NCBI GenBank assembly: GCA_023418095.1
Contig: JAEZDL010000189.1
Location: forward strand, 1-20,671
Source: Bacteroidota bacterium
GTDB lineage: Bacteria > Bacteroidota > Bacteroidia > Flavobacteriales_F > PHOS-HE28
Reading direction: 5' to 3'
Length of the DNA: 20,671 nucleotides
Numbering within the stretch: position 1 is the first letter of the stretch; every line of letters begins with the position of its first letter. A model generated the notes under the pieces. It saw only the letters and a program-made list of their open reading frames with translations, did no database searches and was not told where the DNA came from. This document shows, in pieces, positions 7,791 through 15,404 of this stretch. A program made the position numbers and the translations under genes.

Positions 7791-10526
7791 CTATTCAACA
7801 ACGATCCGTTGATCCGTAGATCCATTCGCGGAGATCGCGCGCAACAGGTAGATCCCGGGAGGCAATCCGCTCGAGACCTTGAATTCCCTGGTGCCGGCAT
7901 CCATCTGCCGGCCGATAACTTCACGGCCGTTCACATCGATCAGGCTCATGTGCCTGTCGGTGGTGAAGGGTTCCTGCAACCACAAGCTCGATCCGGCCTT
8001 TACGGGATTGGGATGGAAGATGCCCGCTGATGCCTTTTGGGCGATCCCTTCATCGACCGCCGTCGTAAGCGCACAGGTCTCATCGGTCTCCTTCTGCAAC
8101 ACCACCGATCCGAACGCTGGCAGGGTGATGCTTTCCGAGACAGTGGTACCGTTCACCAGGCTCCAGCATCCATCGAGGCCAAAGGATTGTGACGTGTTCT
8201 GGTCGTTGTAGAGAAGGATGTGCCGCTCGTAGGGATCCACTTGCTGCACTTCCACTTTCTCCAGGCGGATGTTATCGATCCAATACCTGCTCTCGGTGAA
8301 ATGGTTGTTGAATTGGATCTGTGCCGGTTCCGATACAGTGCTCTTGAAGATGATGGACATGTCGCGCCGCTCGTTGCTGAACGGGATGGTACGGCGGTAC
8401 ATCGGATAAGGCGTCTGCAATTGCGACTGGTTCTTCACTTCAGCGGTGAGCGTTCCCTGCATGTTGCTCTGCAAACTGAAGTTCAAGCGGTAGTAGTCGT
8501 CGTTGTGCAGATCCACCATGGCCACCTGGTTCAGGAAGAACGTATCGTAGCTCGTATTATCGTTGAAGTTCACTTTCATCGCACCATTGTCCAGGTAGGT
8601 CGCATCCTGTGTCACCTGTGCCTGTGTCGGCCAGCCTGCCCAGCCGCTCACGTTGTAATCGAAATTGCCGTTGGTGATCTGGTTCGATCCAAGCACGTTC
8701 ACCACTTCGAATTCGCTCAGGCGCAGCGGGCTTCTCGTGGATCCGGCATCCTCGTTGGATATGGCCTGCCAGCCTTCGAGCGTATAGTATTTCGTTGTGC
8801 CCCCCTGCGAGTTCATGATCATGAGGCTGAGCTCGTTGTAGGGATTGAAGTATTTGTTGTTGCTGAACGAGCCGAAATCCACCGGGTTGGGCGAATACAC
8901 ATGGAACTGGCGCAGGCACAATTGCGATGGCCGCACGCTGTACAGCACGTTGCCGCTATAAACACCATTGTAGGCAGGCACATGGTAGGGTTGTGTGGCG
9001 CCCGGCCCGTTGTAGTTGGAGAAATCCGAGAGGCTCATCTGCACATTGTTGTCGAAGAGCACGTTGTCCTTCACCTGGTTGCCGCTGGATACCATGGTAT
9101 GGTCCACGTGGATGCCAGCTCCATTGCAACGCGCCACTGTGTTGCGCTGTACGGTGGTGTTCTTGATGGATGTGTTGCCGAAATAGATCCCGAAGCAGAT
9201 CGGGTAATAGGAGATATGACTGGTGGCCACGCTTTCCAGATCGCCCGTCATGTCAAGTACGATGTTGTCGCGGATCACCATGCCATCGGCATTGTCGAAG
9301 CTGATGCCGGCACCATCGTTCAGGATCGATGTGGCGTTGAGCACCACGTTCTTTTCAACCAGCGTGTTCCCCTTCAGGTCCATGCCGATGTAACCGATGT
9401 TCGTGAGGCGGTTGCCGCGAACGGTCGTTCCCTGGCCGGTGGCGTTCAATCCCCAATAGCCCCACATGTTCTCACCCATGCCCGGTTCGATCGCTATATC
9501 GGTGAACACATTGTTCTCGATCAGCGCGTTCGAATCATAGATGTTCATTCCCGATCCGAACGTGTGGTGGATCGTGTTGTTGGTGAACTGGTTGTTGTCG
9601 CCGGAACTCACAACGCCATTGAAGGCATGTTGGATCGTACAATTCGTCACTATCACATTATTGGCGCCTTCAATGCTGATCGCGCGGCTCGTCTGGCCCT
9701 GCAGTTTCAGGTCCTGGATCCTTATGTGCGTGCGCTGCCAGGCGGCTACTACGCCCTTGTCGTGGATCGATGCATGGATCATATGGCCGTTCGGATCGGA
9801 ACCGTCGGGCATCCACAGGTAAAGCTGGCCGGTGGCGGCATCGTGGCACCACTCGCCGGCCATGTCCAGTTCGGAGAGTTTTCCTTCCAGGAAGAATCCC
9901 CAATCATCATTCGCCAGGTCCACATGCACCGGCTCGAAGTTGATCTGCCCGTTGCTCGATGAGGTGATCATGCTCCGGTCATAGCTCCAGTTGGTGGTGC
10001 GTACGATCACGGCGCCACCTGTCCAATGTCCGTTGGCCTGGCCCAGTGATGGTGAGTTGATCTGTGTGGTGCTTCCGGAAACATTGCGCAACCAACCCTG
10101 GTTCGGATAGCGCGCAAGCTTCATCGGCGTGTTGTTCACGAACACATATTTGGGCGCAGTGCTGAAGGGCGCGCGCCAGATGTTGCCTTCGTGGGGCACC
10201 CAGTTGGTGACGCGTTCGCCGCCTGAGATCACAGGAAGATCGCCGGTACCGTAAGCGCCCACTACGATCGGGGAAGCGCTCGATCCCGAAACGTTGATCT
10301 CCAATTTACCCGGATAGGTCCCACCTCGTTCGAACAGGATCTGATCACCGGGCTGTATCTGGTAGATGTGTTGCATCACCCGGGCGATCGTACGCCAGGG
10401 TTGCGCCTGCGAGGTGCCGCTGTTGCCGTCATCACCGGTGGGTGAGATGTAATAGGTGGCCGCGCTTGTGGTGAGCGCGCTCACCAGGAAGGCGATCGCG
10501 ATGGCTATGCGTACCAGTGTGTTCAT
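7791..10526 (-). CDS. T9SS-exported right-handed beta-helix protein
   Basis: A secreted or surface protein of 911 residues. The signal peptide spans about 1-23 (MNTLVRIAIAIAFLVSALTT, then SAA). Mature sequence opens with YYISPTGDDGNSGT, the start typical of DUF1565/pectate-lyase-like beta-helix proteins. Residues about 265-495 carry repeated coils of the NNVIVTNCTI / NNQFTNNTI / NALIENNVF kind (PbH1 repeats). At about 615-760 is a carbohydrate-binding-like jelly roll (NGNFDYNVSGW to WIDNIRLEKVEV). The last 75 residues form a T9SS type A sorting domain: FHPNPV, DVNGREV, LPPGIYLLRA, terminal RIVVE. ATG 10526 was chosen because it starts the signal peptide directly; ATG 10538 and TTG 10565 are in-frame alternatives. 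It may be a polysaccharide lyase, epimerase or binding protein; catalytic residues could not be assigned. GATC is sparser here than in neighbouring genes. Confidence 0.9.
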   Translation of the reverse strand: MNTLVRIAIAIAFLVSALTTSAATYYISPTGDDGNSGTSQAQPWRTIARVMQHIYQIQPGDQILFERGGTYPGKLEINVSGSSASPIVVGAYGTGDLPVISGGERVTNWVPHEGNIWRAPFSTAPKYVFVNNTPMKLARYPNQGWLRNVSGSTTQINSPSLGQANGHWTGGAVIVRTTNWSYDRSMITSSSNGQINFEPVHVDLANDDWGFFLEGKLSELDMAGEWCHDAATGQLYLWMPDGSDPNGHMIHASIHDKGVVAAWQRTHIRIQDLKLQGQTSRAISIEGANNVIVTNCTIQHAFNGVVSSGDNNQFTNNTIHHTFGSGMNIYDSNALIENNVFTDIAIEPGMGENMWGYWGLNATGQGTTVRGNRLTNIGYIGMDLKGNTLVEKNVVLNATSILNDGAGISFDNADGMVIRDNIVLDMTGDLESVATSHISYYPICFGIYFGNTSIKNTTVQRNTVARCNGAGIHVDHTMVSSGNQVKDNVLFDNNVQMSLSDFSNYNGPGATQPYHVPAYNGVYSGNVLYSVRPSQLCLRQFHVYSPNPVDFGSFSNNKYFNPYNELSLMIMNSQGGTTKYYTLEGWQAISNEDAGSTRSPLRLSEFEVVNVLGSNQITNGNFDYNVSGWAGWPTQAQVTQDATYLDNGAMKVNFNDNTSYDTFFLNQVAMVDLHNDDYYRLNFSLQSNMQGTLTAEVKNQSQLQTPYPMYRRTIPFSNERRDMSIIFKSTVSEPAQIQFNNHFTESRYWIDNIRLEKVEVQQVDPYERHILLYNDQNTSQSFGLDGCWSLVNGTTVSESITLPAFGSVVLQKETDETCALTTAVDEGIAQKASAGIFHPNPVKAGSSLWLQEPFTTDRHMSLIDVNGREVIGRQMDAGTREFKVSSGLPPGIYLLRAISANGSTDQRIVVE

Positions 10527-10739
10527 TTTCGCTTGCATTGGAACACGTTGTACCCGTTCTTTCAAGCGCGGGTTTCAAGCCTTGGCGCGGCATTTCGATG
10601 GATCCCGGCCTGGAACCTCCCGGAAGAGCCTGTTCCTTCGATGAATGTGGAAGCCGATCGGTCCCGGTCCACCCGAGATCGTTGATCGATCGCCTGGTCA
10701 TCCCACTTTCCCTCGGAACCGCCGGGATACTTTCGCGAC
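10527..10739. promoter_or_regulatory. Divergent intergenic region
   Basis: A 213-base spacer between the minus-strand beta-helix gene and the plus-strand GT4 gene; it must hold promoters for at least one of them. I found no full TTG / TAnnTTTG promoter in either direction, only TACTTTCG at 10728-10735 (one mismatch to TAnnTTTG), which is too close to the GTG at 10740 to be persuasive. No convincing RNA gene or inverted repeat is seen. Confidence 0.35.
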
Positions 10740-11864
10740 GTGCCAGAACCTTACAGGATCCTAGTCGTGGGGCAAACGCCGCCGCCGTTCGGTGGCCAGG
10801 CCGTGATGATCGGGAAGTTGCTCGAAGGCAGATATGCCCGGATCAGGCTTTTCCATGTGCGGCTCGCGTTCTCGGAGGATATGGAAAGTGTGGGCCGATT
10901 CGCGTTCCGAAAGGTGCTCATCCTGTTCAGCACCGTTCTCAAGATATGGATCGCGCGCTTCCGGTACCGGACGCCGGCGATCTACTATCCGCCCAGCGGC
11001 CCTAACAAAGTACCGGTATTGCGTGATATCGTTCTGCTCTGTTGCACGCGTTGGGCGTTCCGGCATGTGATCTTCCATTTCCATGCGGGCGGTGTATCCA
11101 CGTTCGAGGATCGGTTGCCACATATCCTTCGGCCTCTCTTCAGGCTTGCGTATCGCAGACCTTCTCTCGCGATCCGAACGGCAGCCCAGAATCCCGATGA
11201 TGGATCGGCGCTGAAAGCCCGAAGGAGCGTGGTGATCCCCAATGGGCTCGAGGACATGCGTGGTACGGTCCGGGAGCGATCGGCCGCACCTGGTGGGCCG
11301 GTCACCATTCTCTTCACCGGCGTGCTCATCCCAAGCAAGGGGGTGAAAGTGCTGATCGATGCGTTCCATATCCTTATCGATCGTGGCATCGATGCGAAAC
11401 TGCAGTTGATGGGGAAATGGGGCGATCGCGAATTCGAGCAGGAATGCAGGCGGTCGATCGGTGAAGCACATCTCACCGATCGGATCGACTTCCTTGGTGT
11501 GAAGCGCGATGCGGAGAAATTCGGGTATTTCGCGGGTTGCGACATCTTCTGTTTCCCTTCTTACTTCGAAGCGGAGAGTTTCGGGCTCGTGCTTGTGGAA
11601 GCGATGCAATTCGCGAAGCCCGTGGTAAGCACCTATTGGCGCGGTATTCCTTCCGTGGTGCAGGATGGCGTGAACGGTTGGCTCGTAGCGGTGAAGGATG
11701 CGGTCGCCGTTGCCGACCGGCTGGAGCGGCTTGCACTCGATCCGGAAATGCGAATGCGCATGGGCGCGGCCGGAAGACGCATCTTTGAGGAGAATTTCAC
11801 GTTGGAAGGTTTCCATCGTTCCATGGAACGTGAACTTTCCGCAGTTTTCGATCAAGAGAAGTGA
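10740..11864 (+). CDS. GT4-family (GT-B) glycosyltransferase
   Basis: A 374-residue retaining glycosyltransferase. It starts with YRILVVGQTPPPFGGQAVMI, the N-terminal Rossmann strand plus the glycine/proline-rich 'TPPPFGG' loop common in exopolysaccharide GT4 enzymes. The donor-binding half begins at ILFTGVLIPSKGV, with K334-type lysine in SKG binding the donor phosphate by family analogy only. The E-x7-E signature is ESFGLVLVE with E279 and E287, followed by KPVVSTYWRGIPSVVQDG. GTG 10740 gives the correct N-terminus; no better ATG is present. The stop TGA 11862-11864 lies in GTGAGCATG, next to the SDR start, so the two are probably co-translated. The sugar transferred is unknown. Confidence 0.9.
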   Translation: MPEPYRILVVGQTPPPFGGQAVMIGKLLEGRYARIRLFHVRLAFSEDMESVGRFAFRKVLILFSTVLKIWIARFRYRTPAIYYPPSGPNKVPVLRDIVLLCCTRWAFRHVIFHFHAGGVSTFEDRLPHILRPLFRLAYRRPSLAIRTAAQNPDDGSALKARRSVVIPNGLEDMRGTVRERSAAPGGPVTILFTGVLIPSKGVKVLIDAFHILIDRGIDAKLQLMGKWGDREFEQECRRSIGEAHLTDRIDFLGVKRDAEKFGYFAGCDIFCFPSYFEAESFGLVLVEAMQFAKPVVSTYWRGIPSVVQDGVNGWLVAVKDAVAVADRLERLALDPEMRMRMGAAGRRIFEENFTLEGFHRSMERELSAVFDQEK

Positions 11865-11866
11865 GC

Positions 11867-12886
11867 ATGCGTTTATTAGTCACCGGCGGATCGGGCTTCA
11901 TCGGTACCAACCTGATGGCCTTCTACATCAAGAAAGGCATTCCGCTGATCAACCTGGATTGGAACCCCCCGCTCGATCCATCACAAAAAGGGTATTGGAA
12001 GGAAGTGGATATCATGGACAGGCCGGCGTTGATGGAAGCGTTCAAGGAATTCGGACCGACCCATGTCGTACATCTCGCCGCCCGCACCGATACCGATGAG
12101 AAAGTGGATGTGGATGCCTACCGGCAGAACCACGAAGGCACGCGGCTGCTATTGCGGGTGGTGAAGGAATTCCCTGCGATACGGCACATCATCGTGACCA
12201 GCACGCAGTTCGTTTGCGAAGCGGGTTATCAACCCCGGCACGACCAGGACCATAAGCCGTTCACGATCTATGGTGAATCCAAGCGGCTCACCGAGCAGAT
12301 CACACGTGGCGCGGGTTTGAAGTGCGCATGGACCATCATAAGGCCCACCACCATCTGGGGGCCATGGTCACTGCGCTACCGCGATGTGATGTTCAAGGTG
12401 ATGCGCAAGGGTCTGTACTTCCACCCGGGAAAAGGGAAGGTGATCCGATCCTACGGCTACGTGGGCAACGTGGTGTGGCAGATCGACCGGATGTTGGGTT
12501 CGCCGCGTGAAAAGGTGGATCAGAAGGTGTTCTATGTCGGCGACCGGCCGTTCGATCTGAAGACATGGGTGGAAGTGGTTTCCCGCGAATTGACCGGGAA
12601 ACCCGTGCGCTATATACCCACAGCGTTTATCCGCACCATTGCCCTTGGTGGCGATCTGTTGAAATTGCTAGGTATTCCATTTCCGATCACCAGCGGCCGC
12701 TTCCGCAGCATGACCAGTGATTACATCACCCCGATGGACCGTACGATCGATGCCTTCGGCGAAGCGCCGTACAGCATGGAGGAAGGCGTGAAGGAAATGG
12801 TGCGCTGGTACGACGGCGGAAGTGAGAAGATCGTGGCACCGGTGCTGCGCGATGTGCGGCAGAAGATCACCGTGGCGGCCGCATGA
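11867..12886 (+). CDS. NAD(P)-dependent sugar epimerase/dehydratase (extended SDR)
   Basis: Nucleotide-sugar-modifying enzyme of the extended short-chain dehydrogenase family, 339 residues. It begins MRLLVTGGSGFIG, the Rossmann glycine motif GGSGFIG (7-13), with D31 at the end of strand 2 favouring NAD over NADP. VHLAA is at 68-72. The active-site set is T111-S112-T113 with Y135 and K139 in YGESK. RPTTIWGP follows. These are the hallmarks of GalE/RmlB/WbpP-like enzymes, but the subfamily (4-epimerase, 4,6-dehydratase or other) is not clear. ATG 11867 is preferred because it puts the Rossmann strand at the N-terminus. GTG 11861, overlapping the upstream stop, is the alternative and adds two residues. 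Its stop overlaps the next ATG (ATGA 12883-12886). Confidence 0.9.
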   Translation: MRLLVTGGSGFIGTNLMAFYIKKGIPLINLDWNPPLDPSQKGYWKEVDIMDRPALMEAFKEFGPTHVVHLAARTDTDEKVDVDAYRQNHEGTRLLLRVVKEFPAIRHIIVTSTQFVCEAGYQPRHDQDHKPFTIYGESKRLTEQITRGAGLKCAWTIIRPTTIWGPWSLRYRDVMFKVMRKGLYFHPGKGKVIRSYGYVGNVVWQIDRMLGSPREKVDQKVFYVGDRPFDLKTWVEVVSRELTGKPVRYIPTAFIRTIALGGDLLKLLGIPFPITSGRFRSMTSDYITPMDRTIDAFGEAPYSMEEGVKEMVRWYDGGSEKIVAPVLRDVRQKITVAAA

Positions 12887-13650
12887 GCGATCCGATCCTG
12901 CCAAAACGGAAAGTGCTCACCACTTCGATCAGCGTGGGTGGTTTCGACCGGCATGTTGAAGCGATCGCCGTGCTCGCCCGATCGCGAACATCGGCCTATG
13001 TATGTTGTGTGAACGCGCACATGACGGTGGAATGCCGCGATCCGGCCTTCGCCGAGGTTGTGGACAGCGCCGATCTGGCCACCGCCGATGGGATGCCGGT
13101 GCTGAAGGCGCTTCAATTCTTCCATGGGATCCCGCAGGAGAGGGTCGCCGGCAACGATCTGCTGCCCGCACTCTTCCGCAAGGCTGAAGCGGAAGGTCTT
13201 TCCATCTTCCTCTACGGAGGCAAGCAACAGGTGTTGGATATGATCACCGATCGCGCTGCGAAGGAATTTCCGCGATTGCGGATCGCAGGTACGCATTCAC
13301 CACCATTCGCACCATTGGAGAGAATGGATCTTCGGACAGATGCGGCCATGATCGAAAGATCCGGGGCTTCCATCATTATGGTATCGCTGGGCTGTCCGAA
13401 GCAGGAAAAGTGGATGGCCGCCATGAAGGGGAAAGTGAATGGTGTGATGCTGGGATTGGGTGGGGCATTTCTTCTATACGCAGGTGTGGATACTCGTGCA
13501 CCAAAGTGGATGCGCGATCTTTCGTTAGAATGGCTGTATCGCCTGTGGCTTGAGCCGGGGCGGCTGTGGAAGCGTTATCTGGTGACCAACACCATCTTTC
13601 TGGCATTGTTCTCGAAAGCGCTCCTTACCAGACCGATCCAACGGTCTTGA
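12883..13650 (+). CDS. WecG/TagA/CpsF-family glycosyltransferase (GT26)
   Basis: A 255-residue transferase adding a second sugar to a polyprenyl-diphosphate-linked sugar; known members use UDP-ManNAc (TagA) or UDP-ManNAcA (WecG). Family motifs are in order: VNAHMTVECRDPAF (43-56), the catalytic-region TADGMPV (67-73, D69), RVAGNDL (87-93), SIFLYGG (107-113), SLGCPKQEKWM (168-178) and GLGGAFLLYAG (191-201). The C-terminal tail RAPKWMRDLSLEWLYRL plus EPGRLWKRY (205-232) is the known membrane-targeting appendage of TagA-type enzymes. It is translationally coupled to the SDR gene. A 2-epimerase able to make a ManNAc-type donor is encoded at 16112, which fits this enzyme's expected substrate. Confidence 0.93.
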   Translation: MSDPILPKRKVLTTSISVGGFDRHVEAIAVLARSRTSAYVCCVNAHMTVECRDPAFAEVVDSADLATADGMPVLKALQFFHGIPQERVAGNDLLPALFRKAEAEGLSIFLYGGKQQVLDMITDRAAKEFPRLRIAGTHSPPFAPLERMDLRTDAAMIERSGASIIMVSLGCPKQEKWMAAMKGKVNGVMLGLGGAFLLYAGVDTRAPKWMRDLSLEWLYRLWLEPGRLWKRYLVTNTIFLALFSKALLTRPIQRS

Positions 13651-13735
13651 TCCGTCGAGATCAGTTGGACCTTGCATAAATGATTGAATATCAAAAGTTA
13701 AGGATGTGCGTCCTAACCTCGATCCATTCATTTTC

Positions 13736-13761
13736 TTCGACGAATAAGTATTTTTCGACGA
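13736..13761 (+). repeat. Direct repeat TTCGACGA upstream of the sugar-transferase promoter
   Basis: TTCGACGA occurs at 13736-13743 and again at 13754-13761, 18 bases start to start, just upstream of the -33 element at 13767. Two copies in an AT-rich leader could be binding sites for an activator; no family can be named. Confidence 0.45.
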
Positions 13762-13766
13762 CGAAT

Positions 13767-13798
13767 TTGACAAAGCTTTGTCCATATACATACTTTTG
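13767..13798 (+). promoter_or_regulatory. Bacteroidota-type promoter for the sugar-1-phosphate transferase gene
   Basis: TTG at 13767-13769 (part of TTTG 13766-13769), a 21-base spacer and TACTTTTG at 13791-13798 match the Bacteroidota -33/-7 consensus TTG-N(17-23)-TAnnTTTG exactly. Transcription would begin near 13805, leaving a leader of about 20 bases before ATG 13826. The surrounding 13670-13800 is the most AT-rich stretch of the window and lacks the GATC motif from 13740 on. Confidence 0.75.
13769..13782. promoter_or_regulatory. Perfect 14-bp palindrome inside the promoter spacer (operator candidate)
   Basis: GACAAAGCTTTGTC at 13769-13782 is a perfect inverted repeat with no loop. It begins on the last base of the -33 element and lies between it and the -7 element. 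A dimeric regulator bound there would block polymerase or, if MerR-like, remodel the long spacer. The palindrome is seen directly; its function is inferred. Confidence 0.5.
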
Positions 13799-13825
13799 AA
13801 CCCGGGGCACTGATAACGACAGCAC

Positions 13826-14968
13826 ATGGACAAGACGATCTCTACTACAAGTCAGGTTGATGGAAGAGTGGCGGTGGGCGCGGAACTCGCAAGCGAATTG
13901 TCTACCTTGCTTCGGAACGGCAGGTTCTCGCTACAGCACGTGCAAACAGGATTGACAAAGGTTCTCGCCCTGGAGACCCTCACCACGGTGAAGGATCTCA
14001 TCATCGTTGGCGACGGTCCTGCGGCCGAGGAGATCTTTCAGTATTGCGAGGACCAGACCGTGCGCGGCTACCGTTTCTGTGGCATCTTCAACGATCAGCC
14101 GCTCGCTGGGCCGCTCGGTAAAAGGCAGATCGGCGATGTGGAGGCCGCCAAGGCGTATGCCATCCAGAACCGTATCGATATCGTTTATTGCGCACTTCCC
14201 GGCACACGCCGCGCTGAGATCACCGAATTGATGGAATTCTGTGAGCGCAACACGATCCGTTTCCGCGTGATCCCAAGCGCCGAAAGCTTCATACCGGTGG
14301 TGAAGACCTCCGATCTGGAGTTCCATGGCGCCGTACCGGTGAGCAAATTGCGCCGCGAACCGCTGGATCTTCCCGAGAACCGCCAGGTGAAGCGCGCCTT
14401 CGACATCGTGTTCTCGCTTGGTGTGATCCTCTTCATCTTCACATGGCTCTTCCCGATCCTCGCGCTCCTGGTGAAGCTTTCAAGCAAAGGACCGGTGTTC
14501 TTCAAGCAGATGCGTCTCGGCCGCGACAACAAGGAATTCGCCTGCTGGAAATTCCGCAGCATGCGCATGAACGATGAAGCCGATTCCAAACAGGCCACCA
14601 AGAACGATCCGCGCGTTACGCCGATCGGCCGCTTCCTGCGGAAGAGCAACCTGGATGAGCTTCCGCAGTTCATCAATGTATTGTTCGGTCACATGAGCAT
14701 CGTGGGTCCGCGTCCGCATCCGCTTCGCCTCAACGATCAGTACCGCGACATCATCGACAAGTACATGGTGCGCCATTTCGTACGCCCAGGTATTACCGGC
14801 TGGGCCCAGGTGAACGGGTTCCGTGGCGAGACGCGCACCCCTGAATTGATGGAGCGCCGCGTGGAACTGGATGTATGGTACCTCGAGAACTGGTCGTTCT
14901 GGCTGGATCTGAAGATCGTGGTGAAAACGGTGACCAACATGCTCGGCAAGGATCCCAACGCATATTGA
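13826..14968 (+). CDS. Polyprenyl-phosphate sugar-1-phosphate transferase (WcaJ/WbaP-like), short form
   Basis: Initiating enzyme that transfers a sugar-1-phosphate from a nucleotide sugar to undecaprenyl phosphate. Its bacterial sugar transferase domain begins with KRAFDIVFSLGVILF and a membrane or re-entrant helix (about 194-217). The domain continues with GPVFFKQMRLGRDNKEFACWKFRSM, LDELPQ (D277-E278, the catalytic Asp-Glu pair), MSIVGPRPH and the PGITGWAQVNGFRGET block, then DVWYLENWSFWLDLKI. Residues about 55-165 form a Rossmann-like CoA_binding_3 domain (LIIVGDGPAAEEIFQ onward). The four N-terminal transmembrane helices of classical WcaJ (about 460 residues) are absent and no remnant lies upstream. 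The gene has its own promoter and terminator. The sugar is probably a hexose, but this is not certain. Confidence 0.92.
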   Translation: MDKTISTTSQVDGRVAVGAELASELSTLLRNGRFSLQHVQTGLTKVLALETLTTVKDLIIVGDGPAAEEIFQYCEDQTVRGYRFCGIFNDQPLAGPLGKRQIGDVEAAKAYAIQNRIDIVYCALPGTRRAEITELMEFCERNTIRFRVIPSAESFIPVVKTSDLEFHGAVPVSKLRREPLDLPENRQVKRAFDIVFSLGVILFIFTWLFPILALLVKLSSKGPVFFKQMRLGRDNKEFACWKFRSMRMNDEADSKQATKNDPRVTPIGRFLRKSNLDELPQFINVLFGHMSIVGPRPHPLRLNDQYRDIIDKYMVRHFVRPGITGWAQVNGFRGETRTPELMERRVELDVWYLENWSFWLDLKIVVKTVTNMLGKDPNAY

Positions 14969-14987
14969 TCGATCTTTGAATGAACGG

Positions 14988-15011
14988 AAGGCCGGGTGAC
15001 CGGCCTTTTTT
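14988..15011 (+). terminator. Rho-independent terminator after the sugar-transferase gene
   Basis: AAGGCCGG (14988-14995), loop GTGA (14996-14999, a GNRA tetraloop), CCGGCCTT (15000-15007), then a run of six T (15006-15011). The perfect 8-bp GC-rich stem lies 20 bases after the stop codon and separates the polysaccharide gene from rpsT. Confidence 0.92.
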
Positions 15012-15017
15012 GTTCTA

Positions 15018-15051
15018 TTGAAGGCCCGATCGGAAAAGACTCCTATATTTG
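15018..15051 (+). promoter_or_regulatory. Bacteroidota-type promoter for rpsT
   Basis: TTG at 15018-15020, a 23-base spacer and TATATTTG at 15044-15051 (perfect TAnnTTTG). The predicted start of transcription is near 15058, about 27 bases before the rpsT ATG. The spacer is at the long end of the accepted range, but the -7 element is ideal and the position, just past a terminator, is right. Confidence 0.7.
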
Positions 15052-15084
15052 CGATCCCTTTTCGGGAAAAAGGAACAGGAAGAC

Positions 15085-15339
15085 ATGGCCAATCACAAGT
15101 CAGCCCTCAAGCGCGTACGCCAGACGGAAGCCCGCAACGAGCGCAACCGTTACCAGCACAAGACCACGCGGAATGCAGTTCGCAAGCTGCGCGCCACCAC
15201 CGATAAGAAGGAGGCTGAAAAGCTCGTTCCTGAAGTGACCTCCATGCTGGACAAGCTGGCGAAGACCAATGTGATCCACCGCAACAAGGCATCGAACCTG
15301 AAATCGTCCCTCAAGCGCTACGTCAACGGCTTGAAGTGA
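15085..15339 (+). CDS. rpsT: 30S ribosomal protein S20
   Basis: An 84-residue basic protein beginning MANHKSALKRVRQTEARNERN and continuing YQHKTTRNAVRKLR, the standard S20 N-terminus that binds 16S rRNA. ATG 15085 is chosen over an in-frame ATG at 15049, which would lie upstream of the predicted transcription start. AGGAA at 15077-15081 is a possible ribosome-binding site, unusual for this window. GATC is rare inside the gene (two occurrences, one at the stop) compared with its neighbours. It is a housekeeping gene inserted among polysaccharide genes, with its own promoter and a hairpin downstream. Confidence 0.97.
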   Translation: MANHKSALKRVRQTEARNERNRYQHKTTRNAVRKLRATTDKKEAEKLVPEVTSMLDKLAKTNVIHRNKASNLKSSLKRYVNGLK

Positions 15340-15363
15340 TCCCCACTTCGGCTGCTAATTTGT

Positions 15364-15396
15364 ACAGGTCCTCCATCCGGGGACCTGTTCCTTTTT
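15364..15396 (+). terminator. Rho-independent terminator after rpsT
   Basis: ACAGGTCC (15364-15371), a 9-base loop and GGACCTGT (15381-15388), followed by TC and then five T (15392-15396). The stem is a perfect 8 bp. It ends only 9 bases before the radC ATG, so radC must either be read through or start from a promoter overlapping it. A weak candidate, TTG 15331-15333 with CTAATTTG 15355-15362 (21-base spacer), lies just upstream, in which case the hairpin would be at the 5' end of the radC message. Confidence 0.75.
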
Positions 15397-15404
15397 CAGT
15401 ACCG

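Noticed and set aside
8220..9962. 580-residue open frame on the plus strand, opposite the beta-helix gene
   Set aside because: It is rich in H, V and R with no recognisable motif. The minus strand has a signal peptide, beta-helix repeats and a T9SS domain. It is the shadow of those repeats.
10761..11855. 364-residue minus-strand frame across the GT4 gene
   Set aside because: Its sequence is R/H-rich with no family signature, while the plus-strand frame has the full GT4 E-x7-E signature and couples to the next gene.
13648..13663. Hairpin TGATC-CGTCGA-GATCA at the end of the GT26 gene as a terminator
   Set aside because: Five-bp stem without a T run, built from the abundant GATC motif, so probably chance.
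15049..15084. N-terminal extension of S20 from an in-frame ATG at 15049
   Set aside because: It lies inside the predicted -7 element, and the S20 family starts MANHKS, which is at 15085.
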